From the NCBI GenBank assembly GCA_050485405.1, contig JBJHBI010000006.1, positions 29,781 to 93,780 on the forward strand: a stretch of 64,000 nt of DNA, read 5' to 3'. The notes beneath the pieces were generated by a model that was given only the letters and a program-made list of their open reading frames with translations, searched no databases and had not been told where the DNA came from. This stretch comes from Saliniramus sp050485405. GTDB lineage: Bacteria > Pseudomonadota > Alphaproteobacteria > Rhizobiales > Beijerinckiaceae. This document shows positions 25,203 to 35,104 of the stretch, piece by piece (positions within the stretch are counted from its first letter, which is position 1; each line of letters starts with the position of its first letter). The translations under genes and the position numbers were made by a program.

Positions 25203-26230
25203 CGAAACTTGCGCAGATCCACCGGGGCATGGCCGAAATGCGCCTTACAGGCGCGCGAGAACTGGCTCGCACTGGAAAAACCGCAGGCGAGAGCGACTTC
25301 AACCACCTGCATTCGCGTCTGACGCAACAGGGCGCGGGCGCGCTCGAGGCGCAGGGCGCGGTAATGCGCCATCACGCCGGCGCCGATCTCCTTCATGAAA
25401 CGCCGTTCCAGCTGACGCTGGCCGATTCCCGCGCGGCTCGCGAGTGTCGCAATGGAAAGCGGGTTTTCGAGATGGGCGCTCATCAGCGCGAGTGCCGCCG
25501 CAACCGGTCGGCTCGGCGCGGGCGTGTCGAATCCGCCATTGAACCGGTGATGCCTGCGCTGCGGACCGGAGCCCGGACGCGCGCCGTCCTGTATGAACCA
25601 TTCGCTGACGGCTCCCGCCAGTTGCGGGCCGTGATGGGCGTCGATCTCGGCCGCCATCATGTCGAGCGCGGCGATGCCACCGGCACAGGTCAGGCGTTCC
25701 CGGTCGATCTCGTAGAGGGTGCCGGTCATTGCGAGATCGGGAAAATGCTCGCTCATGGCCGGTTGGTGTTCCCAGTGAACGGTGCTGCGAAAACCCTCGA
25801 GCAATCCCGCCCGCGCCAGCAAGAATGGCCCGCCGGAGACGCCCCCCATTCGGATCCCCGCCCTTGCCGCACGGCGCAGGGCCCGCAGTACTGCTGCATC
25901 GTCGAACGTCACCGGATTACCCCCGGCACAGACGAGCAGCGTGTCGAGCCCCAGTGCGTTCATGGCGTTGGTGTCGCGAATATCCGCATCGCAAGCGATG
26001 GTGATGCCGTTCGACGCGCGGGCCGACCCGCCGGCATCACAAGCCAGATGACGCCAGCCATAGAGCGACTGCCCGGCAATCACGTTCGCCGCGCGAAGGG
26101 GCTCGATCGCCGAGGCATAGGACATCAGTGCGAAGCCCGGTACGAGCAGAAATCCGTAGACACGTGCAGGCGGCAATGCGTGCAGGGCCAGTGCTGCGTT
26201 ATTTTCGTGGTCGTCGCCGGTAATCGACAT
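25187..26230 (-). CDS. GlxA/GbdR-type regulator (GATase1-like + AraC HTH)
   Basis: A 347-residue regulator with an N-terminal DJ-1/PfpI (GATase1-like) domain (VYGFLLVPGFALMSYASAIEPLRAAN, in two parts, and DTLLVCAGGNP) and a C-terminal AraC domain with two helix-turn-helix units (SIATLASRAGIGQRQLERRF and VVEVALACGFSSASQFSRAC). The architecture matches GbdR/GlxA-like activators of choline, glycine betaine, carnitine and sarcosine pathways. It is divergent from soxB with ~120 bases between, which supports control of the sarcosine oxidase genes. ATG at 26230 is preferred; an in-frame TTG at 26275 has AAGG-like bases upstream and cannot be excluded. Confidence 0.86.
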   Translation of the reverse strand: MSITGDDHENNAALALHALPPARVYGFLLVPGFALMSYASAIEPLRAANVIAGQSLYGWRHLACDAGGSARASNGITIACDADIRDTNAMNALGLDTLLVCAGGNPVTFDDAAVLRALRRAARAGIRMGGVSGGPFLLARAGLLEGFRSTVHWEHQPAMSEHFPDLAMTGTLYEIDRERLTCAGGIAALDMMAAEIDAHHGPQLAGAVSEWFIQDGARPGSGPQRRHHRFNGGFDTPAPSRPVAAALALMSAHLENPLSIATLASRAGIGQRQLERRFMKEIGAGVMAHYRALRLERARALLRQTRMQVVEVALACGFSSASQFSRACKAHFGHAPVDLRKFRYEPG

Positions 26231-26353
26231 GGGAATGCCGCGAATTGCCAAGAACTGAGGCAGGGTGACTGGCAACCTGCCTTTAGGTCAAGAGGCGGGG
26301 ACCGGGCAGGCCGGGTTTTCCTTTCCTCGCCGCTTTCCGTTCCGGATCGCATC

Positions 26354-27604
26354 ATGCGCTTTTCCGTTCTCCAGGTCCTCAAGCAAGGCCTTTCCGGCGA
26401 TCGTGGCTGGGGCCGGCAATGGCGCGATGCGCAGCCGAAGCCACGCTACGACGTCGTCATCGTGGGCGGGGGTGGCCATGGCCTCGCCACGGCGCACTAT
26501 CTTGCGAAGACCTATGGCGTGACCAATGTCGCGGTGCTGGAAAAGGGCTGGATCGGTGGCGGCAATGTGGGTCGCAACACCACCATCGTGCGCTCGAACT
26601 ACCTTCTGCCCGGCAATCTCCCCTTCTACGAACTGTCGATGCAGCTGTGGGAGGGACTGGAGCAGGATCTGAACTACAACGCGATGGTCTCGCAACGTGG
26701 CGTGGTCAATCTCTACCATTCCGACGCCCAGCGCGATGCCTATGTCCGGCGCGGCAATGCCATGCGCCTGCACGGCGTCGATGCAGAACTGCTCGATCGC
26801 GACGCCGTGCGCGCACGGCTGCCCTTCCTCGATTTCGACAATGCCCGCTTCCCGATTCATGGCGGGCTCCTGCAGCGGCGCGGTGGCACGGTACGCCATG
26901 ACGCGGTGGCCTGGGGCTATGCCCGCGCCGCGGATCAGCGCGGGGTCGATATCGTCCAGAACTGCGAAGTTACCGGAATTCGCCGCGAAAGCGGTCGAGT
27001 CACTGGGGTCGAGACGACGCGCGGCTTCATCGCCGCCGGCAAGATCGCTCTCGCGGCAGCTGGCAATTCCTCGAAAGTGGCGGCCATGGCGGAGCTGCGC
27101 CTGCCGATCGAGAGCCATGTCTTGCAGGCCTTCGTCAGCGAGGGTGTGAAGCCGCTGATCGATACGGTCGTCACCTTCGGCGCCGGGCATTTCTACATCA
27201 GCCAGTCCGACAAGGGCGGGCTCGTCTTCGGCGGTGACATCGACGGGTACAATTCCTACGCGCAGCGCGGCAATCTGCCCGTCATCGAAGACGTGATGGA
27301 ATGCGGAATGGCGCTCTGGCCGGGGCTCGGGAGGTTGCGGCTGCTGCGGCACTGGGGCGGGATCATGGACATGTCGATGGACGGCTCGCCCATCATCGAC
27401 GCCACCCCGGTCGGGGGGCTCTATCTCAACGCCGGCTGGTGCTATGGCGGGTTCAAGGCGACGCCGGCATCGGGGCTGTGCTTTGCCCATCTGATCGCCC
27501 GTGACGAGCCGCATCCGGCGGCGACCGCCCTGCGGCTCGATCGTTTCGCGCAGGGCCGCGTCATCGACGAAAAGGGCGCCGGCGCCCAGCCCAATCTGCA
27601 TTGA
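26354..27604 (+). CDS. soxB: Sarcosine oxidase subunit beta
   Basis: Catalytic subunit of heterotetrameric sarcosine oxidase, which demethylates sarcosine to glycine and formaldehyde-level carbon. The length, 416 residues, is normal. VVIVGGGGHGLATAHYLAKTYG is the FAD-binding start. RRGGTVRHDAVAWGYARA holds His182, which by recalled alignment corresponds to the histidine that carries covalent FMN. GGLYLNAGWCYGGFKATPASG near the C-terminus is characteristic. First of the order soxB-soxD-soxA-soxG, all plus strand, which matches known loci. Confidence 0.94.
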   Translation: MRFSVLQVLKQGLSGDRGWGRQWRDAQPKPRYDVVIVGGGGHGLATAHYLAKTYGVTNVAVLEKGWIGGGNVGRNTTIVRSNYLLPGNLPFYELSMQLWEGLEQDLNYNAMVSQRGVVNLYHSDAQRDAYVRRGNAMRLHGVDAELLDRDAVRARLPFLDFDNARFPIHGGLLQRRGGTVRHDAVAWGYARAADQRGVDIVQNCEVTGIRRESGRVTGVETTRGFIAAGKIALAAAGNSSKVAAMAELRLPIESHVLQAFVSEGVKPLIDTVVTFGAGHFYISQSDKGGLVFGGDIDGYNSYAQRGNLPVIEDVMECGMALWPGLGRLRLLRHWGGIMDMSMDGSPIIDATPVGGLYLNAGWCYGGFKATPASGLCFAHLIARDEPHPAATALRLDRFAQGRVIDEKGAGAQPNLH

Positions 27605-27614
27605 GGAACCCGCC

Positions 27615-27908
27615 ATGCGAATTCCCTGCCCGTATTGCGGAGAACGCGACATTCAGGAGTTCAGCTATCTCGGCGATGCCACGCGCCGCCGCCCGGATCC
27701 GGATGCCGGCGAGACCGCCTTCGCCGATTACGTCTACCTGCGCGACAATCCCGCCGGCCGGCATCGGGAATTGTGGTATCACGCAAGCGGCTGCCGCGCA
27801 TGGCTGATGGTGACGCGCGATACGAAAACCCATGCGATCGAAGCGGTCGCGCCGGCGCGTGACGCTGCCCGAGGGGCCGACCTCACCGTGGCGGAGGCGC
27901 AATCGTGA
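27615..27908 (+). CDS. soxD: Sarcosine oxidase subunit delta
   Basis: A 97-residue small subunit that binds zinc. The ligands are visible: Cys5 and Cys8 in IPCPYCGERD and His56 and Cys60 in ELWYHASGCRAW. The central FADYVYLRDNPAGRHRE strip is typical. The start ATG at 27615 follows GAGG within ten bases and the end overlaps soxA by four bases (ATGA-type coupling with a GTG start). Confidence 0.94.
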   Translation: MRIPCPYCGERDIQEFSYLGDATRRRPDPDAGETAFADYVYLRDNPAGRHRELWYHASGCRAWLMVTRDTKTHAIEAVAPARDAARGADLTVAEAQS

Positions 27909-30900
27909 GCGGTGCGCCTCGCCAGCCGCTTCGCCTCGCCGAGGGGGGCCTGATCGACCGCTCCCGCGTGATCGATTTCCGGTTTGACGGGAAGAACTAT
28001 CATGGCCATCCGGGCGATACGCTCGCCTCGGCGCTGCTCGCCGGCGGGGTCCGGCGCTTCGGGCGTTCGTTCAAGTATCATCGCCTGCGCGGGGTGATGA
28101 CGGCGGGGCCGGAGGAGCCGAACGCACTGGTGACGCTCGGCGAGGGCGCGCGGCGCGAGCCCAATACCCGCGCCACGACAGTTCCCCTCCATGAGGGCCT
28201 CGTCGCCGAGAGCCAGAACCGCTGGCCGAGCCTCGACTTCGATCTGCTCGGCGTGAACCAGTTCCTCTCACCGTTTCTCTCGGCAGGCTTCTACTATAAA
28301 ACCTTCATGTGGCCGCGCGCCTTCTGGGAGCGCGTCTACGAGCCGTTGATCCGCCGCGCGGCAGGGCTGGGACGGGCGGCTGACGGGCCCGATCCCGATC
28401 GGTACGAAAAATCCGTTGCCCATTGCGATGTGCTGGTGATCGGTGCGGGCCCGGCCGGACTGATGGCGGCGCTTGCCGCCGGGCGCACCGGTGCCCGGGT
28501 GATCATCGTCGATGAGGACGAGCGCTTCGGCGGACGGCTCCTCTGCGAAGCGGACAGGCTCGACGGCTTCGCTGGACCAGCCTGGGTGGACGGCATCATC
28601 GCCGAACTGGCCAGCCTCCCCGAGACGAGGATGATGCCGCGCACCACGCTCTTCGGCATTTACGATGGCGGCGTGTATGGCGCGGTGGAGCGCGTCGCGG
28701 ATCAGCGCGACGCGGATCAGCGCGACGCGGCGCCGTCACATTCCCCACGCCAGCGCATGTGGCGGATCTATGCCCGGCGAACGATCCTCGCCACCGGCGC
28801 AATCGAGCGCCCCATGGTTTTCCCCGGCAATGACAGGCCCGGCGTGATGCTGGCGGGGGCGGCGCGCAGCTATCTCACGCGCTATGCCGTAAAGCCCGCC
28901 GAGGCGCCGGTGATTCATACCAGCAGCGACGACGGCTGGCGCACGCTCGATGCGCTCATCGCGGCGAAGACGCCCCCGGTGGCGATTATCGATAGCCGCG
29001 AGACGATCGATCCGGCGCTGGTGCAGGCGGCCAAGTCCGCCGGCATCCCGCTCCATAGGGGTGCCCGGATCGTGAGGGCACAGGGGCGTGATCTCGCCGG
29101 GATCAGCATCCGCACGGCGTCCGGTGCCGAGCAGAACCTCGCCTGTGACGGGCTGTTCGTCGCCAATGGCTGGAATCCCAATTTCGCCCTGGCCAGCCAT
29201 CTCGGCGAGCGGCCCGTCTATGACGAGGAGATCGCGGCCTTCGTGCCCGGAGGTACTCCTCCCGGCATGAAGGTGGCGGGCGCGGCGGCGGGACGGTTTG
29301 CGCTGGAACAGGCATTGACGGACGGTGCGAGGCTGGGGATCGAAGCCGCCACGGAATGCGGCTTTGCCGGCGCGCAACCAAATCTGCCGGTGATCGATGC
29401 ACCGAGCGCCGGCGCGCATACGCCGATCTGGCAGGCACCACTTTCCGGCAAGCATGCGAAAACCGCCTTCGTCGATCAGCAGAACGACGTCACCGCCGCC
29501 GATATCGCACTCGCTCATCGCGAAGGCTTTCGCGCAGTGGAGCATCTCAAGCGCTATACGACGCTCGGCATGGCCACCGATCAGGGCAAGACCTCGAACC
29601 TGCCCGGCCTTGCGATCATGGCGGAGCTCAGCGGGCAGGGCATCGCACGGACCGGAACAACCATGTTCCGCCCGCCTGCAACTCCCGTCGCCATCGGCGC
29701 GCTCGCGGGGCCGCATCGCGGAAACCGTTTCCGCCCGACACGGCGCACGCCCGGCCATGCTTGGGCGCAGGAGGCGGGGGCGGTCTTCGTCGAATCCGGC
29801 CTCTGGCTGCGGGCGCAGTATTTCCCGCGCGAGGGCGAGGCCGACTGGCTCACCAGCGTCGATCGCGAGGTGAGCGCCACCCGCAGCGGCGTGGGGGTAT
29901 GCGACGTCAGTACATTGGGCAAGATCGACGTGCAGGGCCGCGATGCCGCAACCTTTCTCGATTTCGTCTATGCCAACCTGATCTCGACCCTGCCCGTCGG
30001 CAAGGCGCGCTATGGGCTGATGCTGCGCGAGGACGGCTTCATCTTCGATGACGGAACGGTGGCGCGGATCGGTGAGAACCATTTTCTCGTCAGTACCACG
30101 ACGGCCAATGCCGCACGGGTGATGCAGCATATGGAGCTCTGCGCCCAATGGCACCGCCCCGACGACGATGTGCGGCTCACCTCGATCTCGGAAGCCTATG
30201 CCCAATACGCGCTGGCGGGGCCGTGCGCACGGGATGTGCTGGCGGCGATCGTCGATGAGCCAGATGCGGTTTCGGCGGAGAACCTGCCCTATCTCGGCGT
30301 GCGCGATCTCACGGTCGGCGGTGGCGTGAAGGCGCGGATCTTCCGGCTCTCGTTCTCCGGAGAACGCGCCTACGAGATCGCCGTGCCCGCGCAATACGGG
30401 GATGCCGCGATCCGCGCGATCATGGCGGCGGGGGAAGCCTTGCGCATCACGCCCTACGGCACCGAAGCGCTCGGGGTGATGCGTATCGAGAAGGGCCATG
30501 CTTCCGGGCCGGAACTGAACGGCCAGACCACGGCGCATGATCTGGGGCTCGGGCGGATGCTCTCGAAAAAGAAGGATTTCGTCGGCAGGACCATGGCGCT
30601 TCGCCCGGCTCTGACCGATCCCGAGCGACCTCGCCTCGTCGGCATCGCCCCTCTCGATCCGACGCGGCGTCTGCGTGCGGGTGCGCATGTTCTGCCATCG
30701 GGCAAAACGATAAATGCCGCGCATGACCAGGGCTGGGTGACATCCGTGGCCCATTCGCCGGAATGCGGCCACTGGATCGGCCTCGCCATGGTGCGATGCG
30801 GACCCGAGCGCACCGGCGAGACCCTGCTCGTGGTCGATCTCCTGCGTGGCGAAGAGATCCCCGTGCGACTGTGTGATCCCGTCTTCATCGACAAGGAAGG

Positions 30901-30919
30901 AGTGCGTCTCCATGGTTGA
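27905..30919 (+). CDS. soxA: Sarcosine oxidase subunit alpha
   Basis: A 1004-residue multidomain subunit. Residues ~15-100 form a ferredoxin-like fold (FRFDGKNYHGHPGDTLASALLAGG), ~170-480 a FAD/NAD(P)-binding region (VLVIGAGPAGLMAALAAGRTGARV), a middle linker, and ~610-1000 an aminomethyltransferase (GcvT-like) domain that takes the methyl as 5,10-methylene-tetrahydrofolate (VCDVSTLGKIDVQGRDAATFLDF in two parts; SFSGERAYEIAVP). It starts with GTG overlapping soxD by four bases. A 15-bp tandem duplication adds residues ADQRDADQRDA at ~265-274. The usual folate partners (glyA, purU) are not next to it. Confidence 0.94.
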   Translation: MSGAPRQPLRLAEGGLIDRSRVIDFRFDGKNYHGHPGDTLASALLAGGVRRFGRSFKYHRLRGVMTAGPEEPNALVTLGEGARREPNTRATTVPLHEGLVAESQNRWPSLDFDLLGVNQFLSPFLSAGFYYKTFMWPRAFWERVYEPLIRRAAGLGRAADGPDPDRYEKSVAHCDVLVIGAGPAGLMAALAAGRTGARVIIVDEDERFGGRLLCEADRLDGFAGPAWVDGIIAELASLPETRMMPRTTLFGIYDGGVYGAVERVADQRDADQRDAAPSHSPRQRMWRIYARRTILATGAIERPMVFPGNDRPGVMLAGAARSYLTRYAVKPAEAPVIHTSSDDGWRTLDALIAAKTPPVAIIDSRETIDPALVQAAKSAGIPLHRGARIVRAQGRDLAGISIRTASGAEQNLACDGLFVANGWNPNFALASHLGERPVYDEEIAAFVPGGTPPGMKVAGAAAGRFALEQALTDGARLGIEAATECGFAGAQPNLPVIDAPSAGAHTPIWQAPLSGKHAKTAFVDQQNDVTAADIALAHREGFRAVEHLKRYTTLGMATDQGKTSNLPGLAIMAELSGQGIARTGTTMFRPPATPVAIGALAGPHRGNRFRPTRRTPGHAWAQEAGAVFVESGLWLRAQYFPREGEADWLTSVDREVSATRSGVGVCDVSTLGKIDVQGRDAATFLDFVYANLISTLPVGKARYGLMLREDGFIFDDGTVARIGENHFLVSTTTANAARVMQHMELCAQWHRPDDDVRLTSISEAYAQYALAGPCARDVLAAIVDEPDAVSAENLPYLGVRDLTVGGGVKARIFRLSFSGERAYEIAVPAQYGDAAIRAIMAAGEALRITPYGTEALGVMRIEKGHASGPELNGQTTAHDLGLGRMLSKKKDFVGRTMALRPALTDPERPRLVGIAPLDPTRRLRAGAHVLPSGKTINAAHDQGWVTSVAHSPECGHWIGLAMVRCGPERTGETLLVVDLLRGEEIPVRLCDPVFIDKEGVRLHG
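28697..28726 (+). repeat. Two perfect 15-bp tandem copies inside soxA
   Basis: GCGGATCAGCGCGAC occurs at 28697-28711 and again at 28712-28726 with no mismatch, keeping frame and duplicating five residues (DADQR-type). The copy sits in a variable loop between the two dinucleotide-binding segments of SoxA, so it probably does not break the enzyme. Perfect identity suggests a recent slippage event. Confidence 0.85.
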
Positions 30920-31526
30920 CGAAAATCCAGCCGATCGCGATGCGACACAGCCGCTATGGAAGCCGCTCGCGGCTCTGCGCGAGCTTCCTCTCGCCATGGC
31001 CAGCGACTCGCCTTGCGAGCTCGATGACGACATCTTCATCGCGTTGTGGAATCCGCGCGTCATGATCGGTCTTTCCCCGCGACGCGATGCCGGCGATACC
31101 GCCCTTGCGCATCTGGCGAAACAGGCAGGACTGACATTGCCGGAACCAGGCTACGCCAGCCGGCGCAGCGGCGAGAGACTGTTGTGGAGCGGGCTCGATC
31201 AATGGCTCTTCATCGGCGAGGACGCGGCATGGAGCGAGACGCTCGATCGCGATCTCGTCGCAGTGACCGATCAGACCGGGGCTCGTGCCGTGATCCGCAT
31301 AGCCGGCCGCGACGCTGCCGATGCCCTGGCCAAGGGCTGCCTCGTCGATCTGCATCCCCGCGCCTTTCCCGACAATGCGGTCGCGATCACCGCGATCGCC
31401 CATATAGGTGTCATCCTGTGGCGAGAGGGTAACGGCTTCGCGCTGGCCACGCCGCGTTCGAGCGCGCAGGATGTCCTGCACTGGCTCACCGCATCGGCGG
31501 CGGAGTTCGGCCTCGACTGGAACTGA
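30912..31526 (+). CDS. soxG: Sarcosine oxidase subunit gamma
   Basis: A 204-residue subunit related to the C-terminal aminomethyltransferase half. Characteristic parts are GERLLWSGLDQWLFIGE, VTDQTGARAVIRIAGRDAADALAKGC and AIAHIGVILWREGNGFALATPRS. The ATG at 30912 overlaps the soxA end by eight bases and has GGAG at a good distance. Completes a four-subunit enzyme. The last 23 bases to the convergent oxidoreductase gene hold no clear terminator. Confidence 0.92.
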   Translation: MVDENPADRDATQPLWKPLAALRELPLAMASDSPCELDDDIFIALWNPRVMIGLSPRRDAGDTALAHLAKQAGLTLPEPGYASRRSGERLLWSGLDQWLFIGEDAAWSETLDRDLVAVTDQTGARAVIRIAGRDAADALAKGCLVDLHPRAFPDNAVAITAIAHIGVILWREGNGFALATPRSSAQDVLHWLTASAAEFGLDWN

Positions 31527-31549
31527 GCCGCCGTGCGTTGCGTGGCGCT

Positions 31550-32905
31550 TCAGCTCCAGGGGAAGGGGCTGGCGGAGACCGGGTGCAGTTCGCCCGCCGC
31601 ATAGCGGCCCATGCGGAACGGTCGAAGCAGCGGGCTCGACGTCCCGAGGATCTCCTGCGCTACCAGTTCTCCGACGCCGATCATCTTGTAGCCGTGATTG
31701 CTGTCGGCGATGACGTAGCAGTTTTCGCGAAACACGTCGAAGACGGGAAAGCTGTCGGGGGTGAAGCAGCCGAGCCCGCCGGAATGCTCGTCGCGGTAGC
31801 GCACCGCCTTGCCCTCGAAGCGCTTGTGACAGAAGGCGAGCGCCGAGGTCCACATGTCGCGGAAGGCCGGAGAGGCGATGAATTCCGTCGATTGCGGGCC
31901 GTAGGGATCGAGGGCGATGGCCTCTGCCGGTTTGTCGACCTTGTAGGGCATGGCCCCTCCCTGGATGCCGCCGAAGGCGAAATCGGGCTTGTAATAGATC
32001 CCCCACATCCGGTCGGTGATCAATTCGCCGGTAGTGTCGGAATAAAGTGGCGCATCGGTATCGACATGCAGCACGGGAGGAAGCTTGCCGTCATTGGTGA
32101 CCAAGAGATCCGGTGCAACATCGAGCACGCCCTCCTCCAGTTGCCAGAAACGCCACATCGGAATTGCCTCATGCAACTGGCCCTGTGCATCGCGCATGCT
32201 GATCGTGGCGGGCAATTCCAGCATCGCCCAAAGATCGCGGATCCAGGGCCCGACCCCGATCACCACGTAATCGCAGCTGATCACGCCCTGATCCGTCTCG
32301 ACGGCGCGGATCGCGTCGCCTTGCGAACTGCGCTGGAAGCCTGTTACGGCGACACCCTCGAAGATGCGCACTCCGGCATCGCGTGCTTTCATGGCGAGGC
32401 CATGCATTGAGGCGATGTTATTGGCAAAGCCGCCGCGTTTCTCATGCAGGACCGAGGTGATCCCCCTCGCTTGCCAGTCGTCGAAGAAGCCTTTCATGTA
32501 ACGCTCGGATTCGTCGGCACCCTCGATGAACGTGCTCTCGTAGCCGATCGCCTGCTGCTCGGCATGGATGCGCGCCACACCCGCGCGCATCGGCTCGGGC
32601 GAGATCTGCATGTAGCCGACAGAATGGTATGCATAGGCTCGTGGATCACGTTCCCAGACCTCGACGGAGTGGGCCATCAGCGCCCGCATGGCTCCCTGGA
32701 AGTAGTTGTTGCGCACGACACCGCAGGCGATGCCGCTCGCGCCGGCTGCAATGCCGGCCTTGTCGAGAATGACGATGTCCGCCTGTGCGCCGCGCCCGCT
32801 CGCATGCAGTTGCTCGGCCAGATGATAAGCGGTGGACAGGCCGTGAATACCGGCGCCGATGACGACGTAGCGGGCGTGGGACGGGAGCGACATTCGGATC
32901 TCCAT
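31550..32905 (-). CDS. SoxB/DadA-like FAD-dependent oxidoreductase
   Basis: A 451-residue single-chain flavoprotein of the DAO family. FAD motif: YVVIGAGIHGLSTAYHLAEQL. The segment GIACGVVRNNYFQGAMRALM and the late CYVIADSNHGYKMIGVGELVAQEIL point to a sarcosine-oxidase-beta-like or dimethylglycine-type subgroup, but sequence does not give the substrate. Convergent with soxG and downstream of the TRAP genes in the same direction, with a 351-base gap. Start ATG 32905 has GGAG eight bases upstream; ATG at 32893 is an alternative. Likely oxidises another N-methylated or secondary amine. Confidence 0.85.
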   Translation of the reverse strand: MEIRMSLPSHARYVVIGAGIHGLSTAYHLAEQLHASGRGAQADIVILDKAGIAAGASGIACGVVRNNYFQGAMRALMAHSVEVWERDPRAYAYHSVGYMQISPEPMRAGVARIHAEQQAIGYESTFIEGADESERYMKGFFDDWQARGITSVLHEKRGGFANNIASMHGLAMKARDAGVRIFEGVAVTGFQRSSQGDAIRAVETDQGVISCDYVVIGVGPWIRDLWAMLELPATISMRDAQGQLHEAIPMWRFWQLEEGVLDVAPDLLVTNDGKLPPVLHVDTDAPLYSDTTGELITDRMWGIYYKPDFAFGGIQGGAMPYKVDKPAEAIALDPYGPQSTEFIASPAFRDMWTSALAFCHKRFEGKAVRYRDEHSGGLGCFTPDSFPVFDVFRENCYVIADSNHGYKMIGVGELVAQEILGTSSPLLRPFRMGRYAAGELHPVSASPFPWS

Positions 32906-33256
32906 GTCGTGGTCTCCGGGCGTTTGTTTCGCGCGGAGATCAAAAGCGGTGTCCCGATAGTGCGCCCCCTCGGACCGCCCCGTATGCAGATTTGCGTCAA
33001 AGAAATACCAATCCGGGTCATGCGGCTGCGCTTTGGGGCGCTTTCCAGCTCGACGGGATCATGCCGAGCGCTCCAAGTGCTTGCCCGGCGCATCATTCTT
33101 TCCGGCAACAGGTATCGAGCTGATGGAATGACGCTCCAGGCCGCTACCAAGTGGGCTCAGGCTTTCACCAGGACAGGCCAGCCTTTCGAATTGGCAGACA
33201 GCTGCTTCGACCCCGGCGTCATGTGCTGCATCGAAGTCCTCCGCCGGCGATCGCTT
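32906..33256. other. Intergenic region without recognised gene
   Basis: 351 bases between the TRAP permease stop and the oxidoreductase start, both minus strand. No tRNA, clear hairpin or coding sequence seen; the long plus-strand open frame crossing it is an antisense shadow of the permease gene. It should contain the promoter of the oxidoreductase gene, but no convincing -35/-10 pair was found. Confidence 0.5.
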
Positions 33257-35104
33257 TCACACACCGAAAGCGAAGATCACGCCGAAGCCGCCGGCCAGCG
33301 CCGCGATCCGCAGAGGCCATCCCTTGACCGTCCCCACCACGCCGGCACTGATCAGGGTCAACCCGGCGAGGATCTTGACGAGCGCCAGCACGGCACTGCC
33401 CGGCTCGGCGGCCAGTTGCAGGAGAGAAGGATTGGCCACGAAGGCCATGGGCACGACGAACAGTCCTATTCCGACCGACATCGAACGCATGGCCGTTGCG
33501 AACCATGGCGCACGCGCAATACCCGCGGCGATGAAGACGTTGCCGCAGACGGGCGGGGTGATCGTGCACAGGAGTGCGTACCAGAAGACGAAGAGATGCG
33601 CGTAGAGCTCCGGCAATCCGAGCTCCACCAGGGCGGGGCCTGCGACGGATACGCAGATCAGATACGCCGCGGTGGTCGGCAATTCCATGCCGAGAACGAG
33701 CGCTGCCAGTCCGGTCAGCAACAGTGCCACCCAGAGCGAATCGCCGGAGACCGAGAGGATCAGCGCCGTGATCTTGATGCCGAGCCCGGTCATGTTGAAG
33801 ACGCCGACGATCAGCGAGGCGCAGATGATGATCGCGGCGATATTGGCCACCTGCGCCGCGGCGTCCTCACTCGCCGACCAGATGCGCGCCGCCCAGCGTC
33901 GCAGCCTGAAGGCGCCGGTCGAGTCGATGGCGAGCAACATGAACATCGCCATGGCCGCGTAGAAGGCGGCATAAGGCGCGGTGTAGGAGGTGAAGGCGAG
34001 AACGTAGACGAGGATCGCGAAGGGCACCAGAAAGAACGGAACCGTTCGGGAGACGAAGGCCCAGCCCGGCAGGGCATCCCGGCTCAGGCCCTTGAGATCG
34101 TACTTGATCGCGTATTGGTGGATCGCGACCCAGGCCGTGGCGAAGAACAGCAGTGCCGGCAGTGTCGCCGCCACCATGATCTCCGCATAAGGCATGCGCA
34201 GCAACTCGGCCATCACGAAGATGCCCGCTCCCATCAACGGCGGCATGATCTGCCCGCCCGTCGATGCCACGGCTTCCGTTGCTCCGGCGAGGGTGCGCGG
34301 ATAGCCGAGCCGGATCATGGCTGGAATGGTCACCATGCCGGTCGAGGCGGTATTCGCGGCAGCCACGCCGGAGATCGAGCCGTAGAGCGCGGAGGAGACC
34401 ACGGCGATCTTCGCGGCACCGGCACGCAGCCGCCCGGCGACCTGTGTCGCCAGCGACATGAAACCCGTCCCTGCCGTACCTGCGGAGATCAGGGCGCCGA
34501 GAATGATGAAAGGCGCGATCGTCTCCGCAGAAATCCCCGTCAGGTTCGACCAGAGCCCGCCTTCGGTGATGATCAGAGTCCCGAAGAAGTAGCCGTCCGG
34601 GAGACCGGCATGGCCGAAATGTCCGGGAATGTGTTCACCGAAATAGCCGTAGAGCAGCACGAGGAGGGCCACCAGCGGCAAGACCCATTTGATCGCGCGG
34701 CGTGCCATTTCCAGCACCACGATGATCAGACCGATCGCGACGAAGAACTGCACCGTGGTGAACAACGAACCGTATTGCCGCGTCAGCGTGGCATGGTTCC
34801 ACACGATATATCCCGCACAGAACAGGCCGAGCGCGACGAAGACCGGACCCGACCAGCGCTCGAACCGGTTCGTTGCAGGAGCGATCAGGAAGATCCATGG
34901 CAGCGCCAGAATCAGATGGACCGGGCGGGTCACCAGCACGGGGATCAAGCCCGAAAAGACGAGATAGAGGTGGAAGCCGACACTGGTCAGCGCCAGAGCC
35001 AGAATCACCCAGGCGCGCGGCGAAACGGCGGAAAGCGGGCCGGCCAAAGGCGATTCCGCCGGGATGCCGCGCTCCTCGGCGAACATGAGCGTCTTTTCGG
35101 ACAT
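33257..35104 (-). CDS. TRAP transporter fused large/small permease (TAXI type)
   Basis: A 615-residue inner-membrane protein with some 16-18 hydrophobic segments: the four-helix small domain (WVILALALTSVGFHLYLV and following) fused to the DctM-type large domain, as in TAXI-TRAP systems. Large-domain signatures are GSISGVAAANTASTGMVTIP and VASTGGQIMPPLMGAGIFVM, with a second similar repeat at LVLGMELPTTAAYLICVSVA and ALLCTITPPVCGNVF. It works with the TAXI binding protein encoded 88 bases upstream to import an organic acid or amino-acid-like substrate using an ion gradient. No good ribosome site precedes the ATG at 35104. Confidence 0.93.
   Translation of the reverse strand: MSEKTLMFAEERGIPAESPLAGPLSAVSPRAWVILALALTSVGFHLYLVFSGLIPVLVTRPVHLILALPWIFLIAPATNRFERWSGPVFVALGLFCAGYIVWNHATLTRQYGSLFTTVQFFVAIGLIIVVLEMARRAIKWVLPLVALLVLLYGYFGEHIPGHFGHAGLPDGYFFGTLIITEGGLWSNLTGISAETIAPFIILGALISAGTAGTGFMSLATQVAGRLRAGAAKIAVVSSALYGSISGVAAANTASTGMVTIPAMIRLGYPRTLAGATEAVASTGGQIMPPLMGAGIFVMAELLRMPYAEIMVAATLPALLFFATAWVAIHQYAIKYDLKGLSRDALPGWAFVSRTVPFFLVPFAILVYVLAFTSYTAPYAAFYAAMAMFMLLAIDSTGAFRLRRWAARIWSASEDAAAQVANIAAIIICASLIVGVFNMTGLGIKITALILSVSGDSLWVALLLTGLAALVLGMELPTTAAYLICVSVAGPALVELGLPELYAHLFVFWYALLCTITPPVCGNVFIAAGIARAPWFATAMRSMSVGIGLFVVPMAFVANPSLLQLAAEPGSAVLALVKILAGLTLISAGVVGTVKGWPLRIAALAGGFGVIFAFGV

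Noticed and set aside
28736..31063. Minus-strand open frame of 775 codons
   Set aside because: Fully antisense to soxA and soxG, which are clear; translation has no recognised motif.
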